DNA from: Duganella qianjiadongensis
GTDB lineage: Bacteria > Pseudomonadota > Gammaproteobacteria > Burkholderiales > Burkholderiaceae_D
Reading direction: 5' to 3'
DNA length: 64,000 bases
NCBI RefSeq assembly: GCF_009857915.1
Contig: NZ_WWCM01000003.1
Location: 186,001-250,000, forward strand
Part shown: piece after piece, positions 28,174 through 37,582 of the stretch
How the letters are laid out: the number at the start of each line of letters is the position of its first letter
Numbering within the stretch: position 1 is the stretch's first letter
Position numbers and translations under genes: made by a program
The notes under the pieces: model-generated
What the model saw: the letters and a program-made list of their open reading frames with translations, nothing else
What the model was told of the DNA's origin: nothing
Database searches by the model: none

Positions 28174-29991
28174 ATGTCCAGCCCGTCGTCCCTCGCCGCG
28201 CGCGTCAGCGCCAATTCTGTCGTCACGATTAGCTGCGTGCTGGCGCTGCTGTATTTCGGCCGCGATGTGCTGCAGCCAGTGGCGCTGGCCGCCATCCTTA
28301 GCCTGCTGCTGGCGCCCATGCTGCAGGTGCTGGGCCGCTTCGGCCTGCGCCGCCTGCCGGCCATGCTGGTGACGCTGGCGCTGGCCGGCGTGTGCGTGGT
28401 GGGCACGGCCACCGTGCTGGCCACCCAGTTGCTGCGCGTGTCGGAAGACTTGCCGCAGTACCGCGCCGCCATCCAGATCAAGATCGATCAGGTGCGCACG
28501 GCCGTGGAGCGGCCGTTCGCCCATATGCAGGACAGCTTCGGCCATATCAGCCCGCTGGCGCCGCAGGGGGCGGAGGGGCAGGACGTGGCAGCGGCGGGGC
28601 AGAATCTGGCGGCCGTGCCGCGCACTGATCTGCTCAGCGACCTGACCAGCAAAGTCTGGGGGCCGCTAGGCGAGACAGGGCTGGTGCTGGTGCTGCTGAT
28701 CTTCATGGTGCTGGAGCACGAGTCGCTGCAGGATCGCCTGATCCGGCTGGCCGGCCAGCGCGAGATCGGCCGCACGGCGCGCGCGCTGGCCGATGCCGCG
28801 CAAGGGGTGGCGCGCTTTTTCTTCTCCCAGTTCGTGGTGAACGCCGCATTCGGCATCGCCATCGGCCTGTCGCTGTGGGCCATGGGCCTGTCCCATGCCG
28901 TGCTGTGGGGCACGCTGAGCGCCGTGCTGCGCTTTGTGCCGTATCTGGGCGCACTGGTGGCAGGTGCCCTGATTGCCGGCTTTGCCGCTGCCGTCGATCC
29001 AGGCTGGCAGTTGGCGCTATCGTGTCTGCTGCTGTTCGGCGTGCTGGAGCTGCTGGTGGCGAATGTGGTGGAGCCGAATGTGTATGGCCACAGTACCGGC
29101 CTGTCGCCGCTGGCGGTCATGGTGTCGGCGCTGTTCTGGGGTACGCTGTGGGGACCGATAGGCTTGCTGATGTCGACCCCGCTGACCGTCTGTCTGGTGG
29201 TGGCGGGGCGCCATGTGCCAGCGCTGGAATGGCTGGCGATACTGCTCGGGCAGGCGCCCGATGTGACCGGCGCTCAGCGCTTCTACCAGCGCGCCCTGAA
29301 TGGCGATACGGGCGCGATACTGCGCGATGCGCGGCCTTTCCTGCGCCGTACCAGTCTGGCGCGCTACTGCGATCAGGTGCTGTTGCCGGGGCTGGCGCTG
29401 GCAGGCGCCGAAATACGGGCCGAACTGATAGACGCCAGCCAGCGCGAGCATCTGCGCCGCACCGTGGCGGAAGTGGCGGAAGCGCTGGCGCCCAGCGGCG
29501 TGACGCGCGCCAAACGTTGTCAGGTGTCGCTGCTCGATGCCAATGTGGGCGCCCATCTGCGCCATCTGCGCGAAGCCCGGCTGGGCCGCTGGCAAGGCTC
29601 GCTCGATGTGCCGCAGCGCTCCATCATCCTGTGCGTGAGCCGCGCTACCGAGCGGGAAGAACTGGTGAGCGAACTGCTGGCGCGTGCGCTGCGCGAAGCC
29701 AGCCATGATGCCCGTTCCGTCGTGGTGCCTATCCCGCCCGAGGAGCAGGACCCGGACAAGGCCGATCTGGTGTCCACCCTATTCATTCCGTATCCGACCC
29801 GCGAGTCGCTGCCGGAATGGATAGTGGTGGTGGACGAACTGCGGGCCAATCTGCCGCAGGCTTTGCTGGCCACCATACGGCCTACGCTGGAAGATGATTT
29901 TCCTGCGCAGGCCAGCGTGCAGCCGCACGTGGACATGGTGCTGCGCTCGTTCGAGGAAGCGCTGGCGTTTGTGGCGCCGGGGCGCAGCTAG
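28174..29991 (+). CDS. AI-2E/PerM-family permease with long C-terminal extension
   Basis: Inner-membrane protein of the AI-2E (PerM/TqsA) family; members export or exchange small molecules or ions, and the substrate is not predictable here. The membrane part covers residues about 10-365 with roughly eight spans and the family motif region VLRFVPYLGALVAG and NVYGHSTGLSPLAVMVSALFWG. Unlike the usual 340-380 residue proteins, this one continues for about 230 soluble residues (about 375-605). The extension has a helical segment LARYCDQVLLPGLALAGAEI and a later alternating alpha/beta-looking part. The stop codon overlaps that of the convergent histidine kinase gene in a CTAG. Confidence 0.85.
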   Translation: MSSPSSLAARVSANSVVTISCVLALLYFGRDVLQPVALAAILSLLLAPMLQVLGRFGLRRLPAMLVTLALAGVCVVGTATVLATQLLRVSEDLPQYRAAIQIKIDQVRTAVERPFAHMQDSFGHISPLAPQGAEGQDVAAAGQNLAAVPRTDLLSDLTSKVWGPLGETGLVLVLLIFMVLEHESLQDRLIRLAGQREIGRTARALADAAQGVARFFFSQFVVNAAFGIAIGLSLWAMGLSHAVLWGTLSAVLRFVPYLGALVAGALIAGFAAAVDPGWQLALSCLLLFGVLELLVANVVEPNVYGHSTGLSPLAVMVSALFWGTLWGPIGLLMSTPLTVCLVVAGRHVPALEWLAILLGQAPDVTGAQRFYQRALNGDTGAILRDARPFLRRTSLARYCDQVLLPGLALAGAEIRAELIDASQREHLRRTVAEVAEALAPSGVTRAKRCQVSLLDANVGAHLRHLREARLGRWQGSLDVPQRSIILCVSRATEREELVSELLARALREASHDARSVVVPIPPEEQDPDKADLVSTLFIPYPTRESLPEWIVVVDELRANLPQALLATIRPTLEDDFPAQASVQPHVDMVLRSFEEALAFVAPGRS

Positions 29992-32003
29992 TTGCCCTGG
30001 CTGCCGCTGTGGTGATTGCTGTTGCGCTGGGGCGCGCAGCGCGGCAGGATCATGCGCACCGTGGTGCCTGCACCCAGCGTGGAATCGATGCTGATGCGGC
30101 CACCGAGCACGCCGGTCACCACGTTGTAGACGATGTTCATGCCTAAGCCCGTGCCACCCTGACCCATCTTGGTGGTGAAGAAGGGATCGAACACGCGGCG
30201 CAACACGTCTTCCGCCATGCCGGCGCCGTCGTCGGCAAACATCAGGCCTATGGTGGCGCCATCGACCACTTCGGCGCGGATGGTGATGTGGCCGCCTTTC
30301 TGGTGTTCGAAAGCGTGGTTGAGCGCATTGTTGATCAGATTGTTGAGCACCTGATACAGGGCGCCCGGATAGGAATCGAGCATCAGCCCTTCCATGATCT
30401 GCAGCCGCACCTCGCATTCGGCGCGGCGCAGGCGCGGCATATAGGTAGCCACCGTGTCGTGCACGGCCGAGAGCAGATCGAATTCGCGCCGCTGGTCGTT
30501 GGTCTGGTCCACGGCGATCTGCTTGAACGAGGAAATCAGTTCGGCGGCCTTGTGCAGCGAGCCCGAAATCAGCTCGCTGGCCATGCGCACTTCTTCCAGA
30601 TGGGTGAGCAGTTCCGAGCGGCGCAAAGCCCCTGCAGCCACGCGGCCATCGAATTCGATCACGCGGTCGCGCAGCGAAGTGGCAGCCAGCAGGCTGTTGC
30701 CGATAGGGGTATTGAGTTCATGGGCGATGCCGGCTACCAGCGAGCCGAGCGAAGCCATTTTTTCCGCCGACAGCAGTTCGCTCTGGGTCATGCGCAGGGT
30801 CTCCAGCGTAGCCTGCAATTCCGTATTGGCCCGTTCCAGCGCTGCCGAACGTTCCTTGACGCGCATCTCCAGCGAGAAGTTGAGGTCCTTCAGTTCGCGC
30901 TTGGCATTGAGTTCTTCCGTCAGGTCGAGCAGGGCCCAGATGATGGCATCCTGTCCGTCCAGCGTGAGCGACGAAGACCAGATCGCCACGCTGCCCACGC
31001 TGCCATCGGCCAGCAGCACGCCGGCCACGTCGCCGTGCACGGCGCCATCGTTCTGGTACATATTCCAGATGCGCTTGCGCTCCGCCGTACTGGCCCAGAA
31101 GCGCACTTCTTCCGAACGTTTGCCGATCAGCGCATCGACCGACTGGCCGAAGGTTTCCGTCACGGCGCGGTTGGCGGCGACGATGCGGCCGCTGCGGTCG
31201 GATACGGTGAGCGGCAGGGGCGCCATATCGAACAGGGTTTTAAAGCGTTCTTCCGATTCCAGCAGGCGCTGCTGCGACTGCTCCAGCTGGTTTATGCGTT
31301 CGCGCAGCGCAGCGCTCAGCGTATTCAGAGTGCGGGTGAAGACGGTGATTTCGTCGTTGCCCACTTCGGGCAGGGTGTTGCTGTAGTCGCCCATGACCAT
31401 GCGGGTCGATTGCCGGCTCAGTACATTCAGGCGGCGCGCGATGCCCTGGGTGACGAGGTAGAACAGCAGCATGCCCAGCATCAGCCCGGCCATGGAGATC
31501 ACGCCGCCCTGCCACATCACTTCATCGCGCGCCTGTTTCAGGTCGCTGGTGGTGATGCCGAAATTGATCGAACCGATGTGGTTATCCACCAGCAGCAGGG
31601 GCGCACGGGCGTGCAGCAGGTTGTCGCCGAGTTCGGTGCGCACGCCTTTGAAGGCGGTGCCGCCGCCATTGCGCAGGGTGGCGGACAGCTGTGCCGGAGG
31701 CTGGCCCACGGACAGGATGGCTTGCTGCCGTTCGTCGAGGATGACCAGATAGCGCAGATAGCTGTCGGCCGGGTCGGCCAGCATTTCGGCCAGATGGCCG
31801 CGCAGCTGCGGCAGGCGGCCGCCGGTGGCATAGGGACTGAGGGTGAGATTGAGGGCTACGGCATATTCCTGCGCAACCCGCTCGGCGTTGGCGCTGACGG
31901 CGTTGTTCATCAGGCGCAGGCTGTTCCAGATCAGCAGGCCCACCACCAGCGTGGGGATCAGGGCGCTCAGGAGCAGGAATTTCGCACGTAGTGTGAGACT
32001 CAA
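29988..32003 (-). CDS. Membrane-bound PAS sensor histidine kinase
   Basis: Sensor kinase with two membrane spans (about residues 7-27 and 165-185) enclosing a periplasmic region of about 135 residues. HAMP, a PAS domain (about 245-360), a coiled coil, and the HisKA/HATPase core follow. The phosphoacceptor is H428 in GIAHELNTPIGNS; NNLINNALNHA (N box), DDGAGMAED (G1) and GQGGTGLGMNI (G2) are present. No receiver domain is attached and no response regulator gene is adjacent. The TTG at 32003 is preferred: GAGGAG (minus strand, 32017-32012) is eight bases upstream, while the GTG at 32012 overlaps it. It lies 76 bases downstream of a PstS-like gene on the same strand. Confidence 0.9.
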   Translation of the reverse strand: MSLTLRAKFLLLSALIPTLVVGLLIWNSLRLMNNAVSANAERVAQEYAVALNLTLSPYATGGRLPQLRGHLAEMLADPADSYLRYLVILDERQQAILSVGQPPAQLSATLRNGGGTAFKGVRTELGDNLLHARAPLLLVDNHIGSINFGITTSDLKQARDEVMWQGGVISMAGLMLGMLLFYLVTQGIARRLNVLSRQSTRMVMGDYSNTLPEVGNDEITVFTRTLNTLSAALRERINQLEQSQQRLLESEERFKTLFDMAPLPLTVSDRSGRIVAANRAVTETFGQSVDALIGKRSEEVRFWASTAERKRIWNMYQNDGAVHGDVAGVLLADGSVGSVAIWSSSLTLDGQDAIIWALLDLTEELNAKRELKDLNFSLEMRVKERSAALERANTELQATLETLRMTQSELLSAEKMASLGSLVAGIAHELNTPIGNSLLAATSLRDRVIEFDGRVAAGALRRSELLTHLEEVRMASELISGSLHKAAELISSFKQIAVDQTNDQRREFDLLSAVHDTVATYMPRLRRAECEVRLQIMEGLMLDSYPGALYQVLNNLINNALNHAFEHQKGGHITIRAEVVDGATIGLMFADDGAGMAEDVLRRVFDPFFTTKMGQGGTGLGMNIVYNVVTGVLGGRISIDSTLGAGTTVRMILPRCAPQRNSNHHSGSQGN

Positions 32004-32036
32004 AACGGGCACTCCTCGGTCTGGCCGGGAGTGCCT

Positions 32037-32064
32037 GCCCGCGCAGGCGTGCGGCTGCGCGGGC
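32037..32064 (-). promoter_or_regulatory. GC-rich stem-loop between the PstS-like gene and the kinase gene
   Basis: GCCCGCGCA (32037-32045) pairs with TGCGCGGGC (32056-32064) around a 10-nt loop. It lies in the 76-base gap ahead of the kinase gene. It lacks a T-run on the minus strand, so it may be an mRNA stability or partial termination element that lowers kinase expression relative to the upstream genes. Confidence 0.5.
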
Positions 32065-32079
32065 GATCCTACCGGGGGG

Positions 32080-32487
32080 TTAAGGCAAGGTCAGAATTAC
32101 TTTCACAGTGTCATCAACTGCCGCTTTATCAATATAACCGATTGCTTTCGGATCGGCAGCAACTGCTTTCTTCACCTCGGCACTATTGGCATATTCTTTC
32201 GGCGGCGTGGCTTTACCGGTGAACACCAGTTTCGACCACAGCGCTTTTACCTGGGCCGGGTCCTTGTCGGCGATCTTCTGGTAGAACTCGGCACGGATGT
32301 GCGAGCTCTCCGGCTGGTCGACCGGGGTGAACAGGTTGGATTTACCGAGGAAGAACTGGGAAGCCTGTTCCGAGAACATACGGGTGGCCGGGTTCTTCTG
32401 GCTAACGATCACTACGATTTCTGCCGATGCAGGCAGGGCTGCCATGGCCAGTGCCGACAGCAGCAGGGAGGTCATCAGTTTATGCAT
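32080..32487 (-). CDS. Small exported PstS-like substrate-binding protein
   Basis: A 135-residue protein with a clear signal peptide (MHKLMTSLLLSALAMAALPASA, cut near residue 22) followed by a single PBP-like domain: EIVVIVSQKNPATRMFSEQ, FFLGKSNLFTPVDQ, FYQKIADKDPAQVKALWSKLVFTG and DPKAIGYIDKAAV. This is the short form of the phosphate-binding PstS family. It is about half the length of a true PstS and comes without pstC, pstA or pstB, so it is unlikely to serve an ABC importer. Lying between a porin and a sensor kinase, it may be a periplasmic ligand-binding partner for either. GGAG seven bases before the ATG supports the start. Confidence 0.82.
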   Translation of the reverse strand: MHKLMTSLLLSALAMAALPASAEIVVIVSQKNPATRMFSEQASQFFLGKSNLFTPVDQPESSHIRAEFYQKIADKDPAQVKALWSKLVFTGKATPPKEYANSAEVKKAVAADPKAIGYIDKAAVDDTVKVILTLP

Positions 32488-32500
32488 GGAGGGCTCCGGA

Positions 32501-33706
32501 TTAGAAGACGAAGTCGAGCGCAGCGCCGACCACGGTAACGGTGTTGGTATAGCCTGCCGCCGGGGCGAAGATCAGGGTGCCGGCCTTGGTCTTAGGCTGG
32601 ACGCGGTCGATCTGCACTTTCAGCGCCATCGATTTGGCGAAGTCCCAGCGTACGCCGATCAGATCGTTCTTCTGCTCGGCAGCTGCCATCAGGCCGGCCA
32701 CCGGCGTACCCAGTGCGCCGGTTTTCGGGAAGCCGGCCGGCAAGGTGACGGAGTGGCCGGCATCGCGCACGGCAGCGTGGGCGAAGTAAGGCAGCACTTT
32801 GCCGATGCGGTAGCCGGCCATCAGGTACCACGAAGTGGTGTCAGGCACATACACAGGCTCTTTGGCCACGCGCATGGCCACCTCGGCCTGGGCGACGACA
32901 TTGTTCCAGTCCATGGTGCCGCCCAGCGAAGTGAAGGCGATTTTTTTGCCCTGAATCAGGGAGAGATCGCTGCCCAGCTGGGCGAAGCCGACCTTGGCCA
33001 GCGTGCTGGTCAGGGTATTCACGGGGCCCAGATCGTTGCTGGTCATCTTGATGCGGGCATGGGCCAGTCGCACGCTGAACGGACCGTATTCGCCGCCCAC
33101 GCTCAGACCGGCCGACGGTGCGCGATAGGTGGCCACGGTGGCGGCAGCGGGAACGAACAGCTTGCCGCGGCTCACGCCGGCATAGCCCGAGGTGGTGAAG
33201 TTGAAGTCGCCGAACGCATGCTGGTAGGTGACGTCGGCGCCATCGACGGCTTCGATCGGTGCCTGGGCGTACATCTCGACCGGCGGACGCATCATGGTGT
33301 TGGCGTAGCCCACGTTCTGGTATTCCGAGATCAGGAAGGCTGGCAGTACCACGCGCCCTACGCGCACATTGGTTTCATCGTTGACGCGGGCTTTCAGGAA
33401 GGCCCAGGTCAGGTCGGTGGTAAAAGTGGGGCTGGTGTTCTTGCGGGTCAGAATCTGGGCCGTGCCGGACAGCCAGTCATTGATCTTGTAGCTCGCTTGC
33501 AAGCCCAGATTGGAGTCCAGACCGATTTTGGCCTGATCTGCCACGCCTTCAGCCTGGTTGTAGCGGGTGAACTGGGCCTGATCGGTATTCGATTTGGCCA
33601 CGCCCAAGGTGCCGAAGCCGCTCAGGCTCAGGTTGCCGTCGTCGAGGGTGCCGGCCTGGGCTTGCATGGCGGCGAACAGGGCTGCGGCTAACAGAGTTTT
33701 GTTCAT
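32501..33706 (-). CDS. Outer-membrane porin-like beta-barrel protein
   Basis: A 401-residue exported protein that starts MNKTLLAAALFAAMQAQA (signal peptide cleaved after the AQA) and ends in Phe (VGAALDFVF), the outer-membrane assembly signal. Alternating hydrophobic/polar strands fill the body, with LSGFGTLGVA at the mature N-terminus as in Gram-negative porins. A longer frame to 33796 lacks a ribosome binding site; AAGGAA eight bases before 33706 supports the chosen start. First gene of a probable operon with the PstS-like gene 13 bases downstream and the kinase after it. The permeant is not predictable. Confidence 0.82.
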   Translation of the reverse strand: MNKTLLAAALFAAMQAQAGTLDDGNLSLSGFGTLGVAKSNTDQAQFTRYNQAEGVADQAKIGLDSNLGLQASYKINDWLSGTAQILTRKNTSPTFTTDLTWAFLKARVNDETNVRVGRVVLPAFLISEYQNVGYANTMMRPPVEMYAQAPIEAVDGADVTYQHAFGDFNFTTSGYAGVSRGKLFVPAAATVATYRAPSAGLSVGGEYGPFSVRLAHARIKMTSNDLGPVNTLTSTLAKVGFAQLGSDLSLIQGKKIAFTSLGGTMDWNNVVAQAEVAMRVAKEPVYVPDTTSWYLMAGYRIGKVLPYFAHAAVRDAGHSVTLPAGFPKTGALGTPVAGLMAAAEQKNDLIGVRWDFAKSMALKVQIDRVQPKTKAGTLIFAPAAGYTNTVTVVGAALDFVF

Positions 33707-34039
33707 GAGTAGGGTTCCTTGAAATTGTTGTCGTTTGTATGCAGCTTGAACGATTTTGTCGTCACAATCGTCTCTTGAGATGCGGGGGTACGGCATTCCA
33801 GCTCTTATTTAAGCGCTTTTAAGTGTAATATGGAAATTTCTTTCGATAAATGTGCACGATCGTGCTAAAAATCTGTCGTTTTTCTGCGAAAGATGTTTAT
33901 TTTTCAAATCAATTCAATAACTTGTCAGACCTCATTTGCGTGCGTTATCAACTGCGCCGCAAGTATGGCTGGCCTGCGCCAATTGCCGCCCGAGGGATTA
34001 CAATAGCGGCTTCCCCTTTACCAACACGAGAACACTGAA
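33707..34039. other. Divergent promoter region between the porin and argJ
   Basis: AT-rich, especially 33810-33930, with no credible gene. It must carry the porin promoter (minus) and probably the argJ promoter (plus), but I could not fix convincing -35/-10 pairs. Confidence 0.5.
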
Positions 34040-35278
34040 ATGGCCGTTAATTCCCCTCTGCCCGTCGCCGCCGAACTGAAGCCAGTCAACGGTATCGAAA
34101 TCGGTTATGCCGAAGCCGGGATTAAAAAACCGAACCGCAAAGACGTACTGGTGATGAAGCTGGCGCCGACGGCCACGGTGGCCGGGGTGTTCACGCTTAA
34201 CCGCTTCTGCGCCGCCCCCGTGCAGATCGCCAAAGCCCATCTGGCGGCCGCGCAAACCACCGGCCAGCCCATCGTGGCGTTGCTGGTCAATACGGGCAAT
34301 GCCAACGCCGGTACGGGCGAACTGGGCCTGTCGCTGGCCAACCAGACCTGCGCCGCGCTGGCGCAGCAGCTCGGTTGTGCCCCGGCCCAGATCCTGCCGT
34401 TCTCGACCGGCGTGATACTGGAGCCGCTGCCGGCCGATAAAGTGATCGCCGGTCTGCCACAGGCCGTGGCCGGTCTGAAAGCCGATAACTGGTATAACGC
34501 GGCGGAAGCCATCATGACCACCGACACCCAGCCCAAGGCCGGTTCGCGCAGCGTCACCATCGCCGGCCACAGCGTGACCCTGAGCGGCATCAGCAAAGGC
34601 GCCGGCATGATCAAGCCGAATATGGCCACCATGCTCGGCTATCTGGCCTTCGACGCCAAAGTGGCGCAGCCGGTACTGGACGTGCTGGTCAAGCAGGTGG
34701 CCGACCAGTCGTTCAACTGCATCACCATCGATGGCGATACCTCGACCAATGATTCCTTCATGCTGATCGCCACCGGCGCCGGCACGCTGGAAGTGAACGC
34801 GGTCGATAGCCCTGAATACGCCCAGCTGGCCGCTGCCGTGACGGAACTGGCGGTGTTCCTGGCGCAAGCCATCGTGCGCGACGGCGAAGGCGCCACCAAA
34901 TTCATTACCGTGACGGTGGAAGAGGGCAACAGCATGCAAGAGTGCCGCAAGATCGCCTACTCGATCGCCCATTCGCCGCTGGTGAAAACCGCCTTCTTCG
35001 CATCCGATCCGAATCTGGGCCGGATTCTGGCGGCGATCGGTTATGCCGGCGTGGATGATCTCGACGTCAGCAAGCTCAACCTCTACCTCGACGACGTATG
35101 GGTGGCCAAGAACGGCGGCCGCAATCCCGACTACAAGGAAGAAGATGGCCAGCGCGTCATGCAGCAGAGCGAAATCACCGTGCGGGTGAAACTGGCGCGC
35201 GGTGCGGCGCAGGCCACCGTGTACACCTGCGACCTGTCGCATGACTACGTCAGCATCAACGCCGATTACCGTTCCTGA
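34040..35278 (+). CDS. argJ: Bifunctional ornithine acetyltransferase/N-acetylglutamate synthase ArgJ
   Basis: Transfers acetyl from N-acetylornithine to glutamate and, in the bifunctional form, also makes N-acetylglutamate from acetyl-CoA, closing the cyclic arginine pathway. The 412-residue precursor self-cleaves at the Ala-Thr bond in the conserved KPNMATML motif, giving alpha and beta chains. [24 protein letters not shown] and the GDTSTNDSF motif are present, and the C-terminal NADYRS end is intact. It lies two bases from the ATPase gene downstream, so the two are probably cotranscribed. Mono- or bifunctionality cannot be told by eye. Confidence 0.95.
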   Translation: MAVNSPLPVAAELKPVNGIEIGYAEAGIKKPNRKDVLVMKLAPTATVAGVFTLNRFCAAPVQIAKAHLAAAQTTGQPIVALLVNTGNANAGTGELGLSLANQTCAALAQQLGCAPAQILPFSTGVILEPLPADKVIAGLPQAVAGLKADNWYNAAEAIMTTDTQPKAGSRSVTIAGHSVTLSGISKGAGMIKPNMATMLGYLAFDAKVAQPVLDVLVKQVADQSFNCITIDGDTSTNDSFMLIATGAGTLEVNAVDSPEYAQLAAAVTELAVFLAQAIVRDGEGATKFITVTVEEGNSMQECRKIAYSIAHSPLVKTAFFASDPNLGRILAAIGYAGVDDLDVSKLNLYLDDVWVAKNGGRNPDYKEEDGQRVMQQSEITVRVKLARGAAQATVYTCDLSHDYVSINADYRS

Positions 35279-35279
35279 T

Positions 35280-36152
35280 ATGACGACGCCACTCGAGCAG
35301 TTCCTGGCCCGTGCCGAAGCCTTGCTGGCGCGGGTGGAAGCCGTGCTGCCGGCCGTGCCGCGCGAGCCGGACTGGCGGCTGGCCCATGCTTTCCGCTGGC
35401 GCAAGCGCAGTAGCGGTGGCGCCGGTTATCTGCAGGCGGTCAGCCATCTGGCGCCCATCGCGCTCGACGATCTGCAGCACATCGGGCCGCAGAAAGAGCA
35501 GATCGAGCAGAACACCCGCCAGTTCGTGCAGGGCAAGCCGGCCAACAACGTGCTGCTGACGGGCGCGCGCGGCACCGGCAAATCCTCGCTGATCAAAGCC
35601 TGTCTGAACCAGTTCGGCGCGCAGGGGCTGCGCCTGATCGAAGTGGACAAGGCAGATCTGGCCGATCTGCCCGATATCGTCGATCTGGTAGCAGGCCGCC
35701 CCGAGCGCTTCGTAATCTTCTGCGACGACCTGTCGTTCGAGGAAGGCGAGAGCGGCTACAAGGCGCTCAAGGTGGCACTGGACGGCAGCATCTCGGCGCA
35801 GTCGGACAATGTGCTGATCTATGCCACTTCCAACCGGCGCCATCTGATGCCGGAGCGGATGTCCGATAACAGCAGCTACCGCCATGACGAAGACGGCGAC
35901 CTGCATCCGGGCGAAACGGTGGAAGAAAAGATTTCGCTGTCCGAGCGCTTCGGCCTGTGGCTGAGCTTCTACCCGTTCAAGCAGGATGACTATCTGGCCA
36001 TCGTGGCGCACTGGCTGGCCACGCTGGGCTGCACGCCCGCGCAGGTGGAAGCGGCGCGGGCCGACGCTTTGCGCTGGGCCCTGCAACGCGGCTCGCGTTC
36101 GGGCCGGGTGGCGTGGCAGTTCGCCAAGGACTACGCAGGTAAGCACGCATGA
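35280..36152 (+). CDS. DUF815-family P-loop ATPase
   Basis: AAA-type ATPase of 290 residues with Walker A GARGTGKSS near residues 98-106, Walker B-like RFVIFCDDLSFE, and the sensor region IYATSNRRHLMPE. These match the DUF815 ATPases, whose role is unknown. The start at 35280 is one base after the argJ stop; a longer frame reaches back into argJ and is not needed. The stop overlaps the Nudix gene start (ATGA). The argJ-ATPase-Nudix-yacG neighbourhood is conserved in Burkholderiales, so a housekeeping role is likely. Confidence 0.85.
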   Translation: MTTPLEQFLARAEALLARVEAVLPAVPREPDWRLAHAFRWRKRSSGGAGYLQAVSHLAPIALDDLQHIGPQKEQIEQNTRQFVQGKPANNVLLTGARGTGKSSLIKACLNQFGAQGLRLIEVDKADLADLPDIVDLVAGRPERFVIFCDDLSFEEGESGYKALKVALDGSISAQSDNVLIYATSNRRHLMPERMSDNSSYRHDEDGDLHPGETVEEKISLSERFGLWLSFYPFKQDDYLAIVAHWLATLGCTPAQVEAARADALRWALQRGSRSGRVAWQFAKDYAGKHA

Positions 36153-36550
36153 GCGATATCGTCGATGTGGCAGTAGGCGTGCTGGTCAAGCCGAATGGCG
36201 ATGTGCTGCTGGGCCAGCGTCCGGCAGGCAAGCCGTATGCCGGCTACTGGGAATTCCCCGGTGGTAAGGTCGATCCCGGCGAAACCATTTTCGCCGCCCT
36301 GCAGCGCGAATTCATGGAAGAGCTGGGCCTGACCATCCATAGCGCCGAGGAATGGTGCGGGGTCGAGCATGTGTATCCGCACGCCCATGTGCGGCTGCAT
36401 TTCTACATCAGCCGCGACTGGCAGGGCGAGCCGCAGAGTCTGGAAGGGCAGGCGTTTGCATGGCAGGGTGCAGTCGGCGTGGAGCCGCTGCTGCCGGCCA
36501 CCATACCACTGCTGGCCTGGCTGGACGAACTGCGCTATCCGGCTGCGTAG
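36149..36550 (+). CDS. mutT: Nudix hydrolase, MutT-like (8-oxo-dGTP diphosphatase type)
   Basis: A 133-residue Nudix hydrolase. The Nudix box GGKVDPGETIFAALQREFMEELGL (about residues 37-60) has all the metal-binding glutamates. The N-terminal VAVGVLVKPNGDVLLGQRPAGKPYAGYWEFPGG resembles E. coli MutT, which removes 8-oxo-dGTP from the nucleotide pool. Overlaps the ATPase gene by four bases. Specificity for 8-oxo-dGTP is inferred from similarity only. The yacG gene converges from the other strand. Confidence 0.9.
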   Translation: MSDIVDVAVGVLVKPNGDVLLGQRPAGKPYAGYWEFPGGKVDPGETIFAALQREFMEELGLTIHSAEEWCGVEHVYPHAHVRLHFYISRDWQGEPQSLEGQAFAWQGAVGVEPLLPATIPLLAWLDELRYPAA

Positions 36551-36583
36551 TCGGCCTGCAGCGCGGGCCGAGACCGGCGCCGC

Positions 36584-36757
36584 TTATTCTTGGTCCAGCG
36601 GGTCTTTAGGCGGGGCCGCCGGAATCGCGTACTTTTCTTCGGCCCAGGCGCCCAGATCGATTTTCTTGCAGCGTTCCGAGCAGAACGGGCGATAGCGGTT
36701 GGCGGGCGTCCATTCAACTTTGGCGCCGCAGGTCGGGCAATCAACTACGGTGGTCAT
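36584..36757 (-). CDS. yacG: DNA gyrase inhibitor YacG (small zinc protein)
   Basis: A 57-residue zinc-finger protein. It starts [16 protein letters not shown] and has the four zinc ligands C7, C10, C26 and C30 with the spacing C-x2-C-x15-C-x3-C. The following [16 protein letters not shown] stretch is the family signature. E. coli YacG binds GyrB and inhibits gyrase. It lies eight bases downstream of zapD on the same strand, as in E. coli where coaE, zapD (yacF) and yacG are consecutive; here coaE-zapD-yacG is preserved. Confidence 0.95.
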   Translation of the reverse strand: MTTVVDCPTCGAKVEWTPANRYRPFCSERCKKIDLGAWAEEKYAIPAAPPKDPLDQE

Positions 36758-36765
36758 GACTTGCT

Positions 36766-37521
36766 TTAGAAGTTACACAGGGTGAGTTCGAACGGTACAT
36801 CGTCTTCCAGCGGCTTGGGTTTCAAGTCGCCATCCTGCGAAGTAAAGCGTACCCACAGCATGTATTTATTGGCTGATACTTCAGGGATGGCGCCCATTTC
36901 CTCGTCCAGAGTGAGGCGCAGCATCTGGTAGACCTTGCCTTGAAGCATCTGCTGGTAGCTGCCCGAGACGGCGATCATTTTCACGGCGCCGCCCGAATCG
37001 CGCAGCAGGCGCAGCACCAGACCCAGCGCGTCGAACAGGGGCGCCAGCGGGGCAAACCAGTTCATGATGTCATTGTAGCGCAAGTCGGCCGGACGTTTTT
37101 GCCATGCGTAGTAGGACGGCAGGTCGAATTCGCAGGCGCCGCCCGGAATGATGGTACGGCCCCGTATGCTCATCAGCCATTCATTGTCGCGCACGTTCTG
37201 GCCCGTCTTGCCCTGGGCATTGACGAGGGCCGTGCTGACGCCATCGAGTTCTTCCAGTATCGCGTCCAGCGTTTCAGCCTGCACATTGGGGTTCATGCGG
37301 TAGCCGAGCAGGGTCTGGCGCTGGCGTTCCAGTTCCTGCAGCAGATCGGATTTCAGATCGGCCCGGCCAGCCACTTCCAGCATGTCGAAGATCGTCGCCA
37401 GCGCCACATGATGCTGCATGGGATGGTCTTGTTGCACAAAAAATTTAAATTTCTCGTACAGGTCCTCTAATCGCAACAACGTGCGGATGCGCTCGTTGAA
37501 TGGATATTCGTAGACGATCAA
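36766..37521 (-). CDS. zapD: Cell division protein ZapD
   Basis: Cytoplasmic FtsZ-bundling protein that binds the FtsZ C-terminal peptide. The 251 residues start [20 protein letters not shown], the best conserved part of the family, with an alpha-helical N-terminal half and a beta-rich C-terminal half containing [11 protein letters not shown]. The start codon is TTG at 37521, with AAAGGG nine bases upstream; no in-frame ATG fits. Between coaE and yacG, the classical order. Confidence 0.93.
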   Translation of the reverse strand: MIVYEYPFNERIRTLLRLEDLYEKFKFFVQQDHPMQHHVALATIFDMLEVAGRADLKSDLLQELERQRQTLLGYRMNPNVQAETLDAILEELDGVSTALVNAQGKTGQNVRDNEWLMSIRGRTIIPGGACEFDLPSYYAWQKRPADLRYNDIMNWFAPLAPLFDALGLVLRLLRDSGGAVKMIAVSGSYQQMLQGKVYQMLRLTLDEEMGAIPEVSANKYMLWVRFTSQDGDLKPKPLEDDVPFELTLCNF

Positions 37522-37582
37522 AATAACATCCCTTTAGGTGGACTTGCGTGAATCCTGTGATTTTGAAGCAAGCCAAGCAAAA

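Noticed and set aside
36535..36744. A 69-codon minus-strand frame at the yacG site
   Set aside because: It is in the wrong frame; the frame 36757-36584 gives YacG with its four zinc cysteines.
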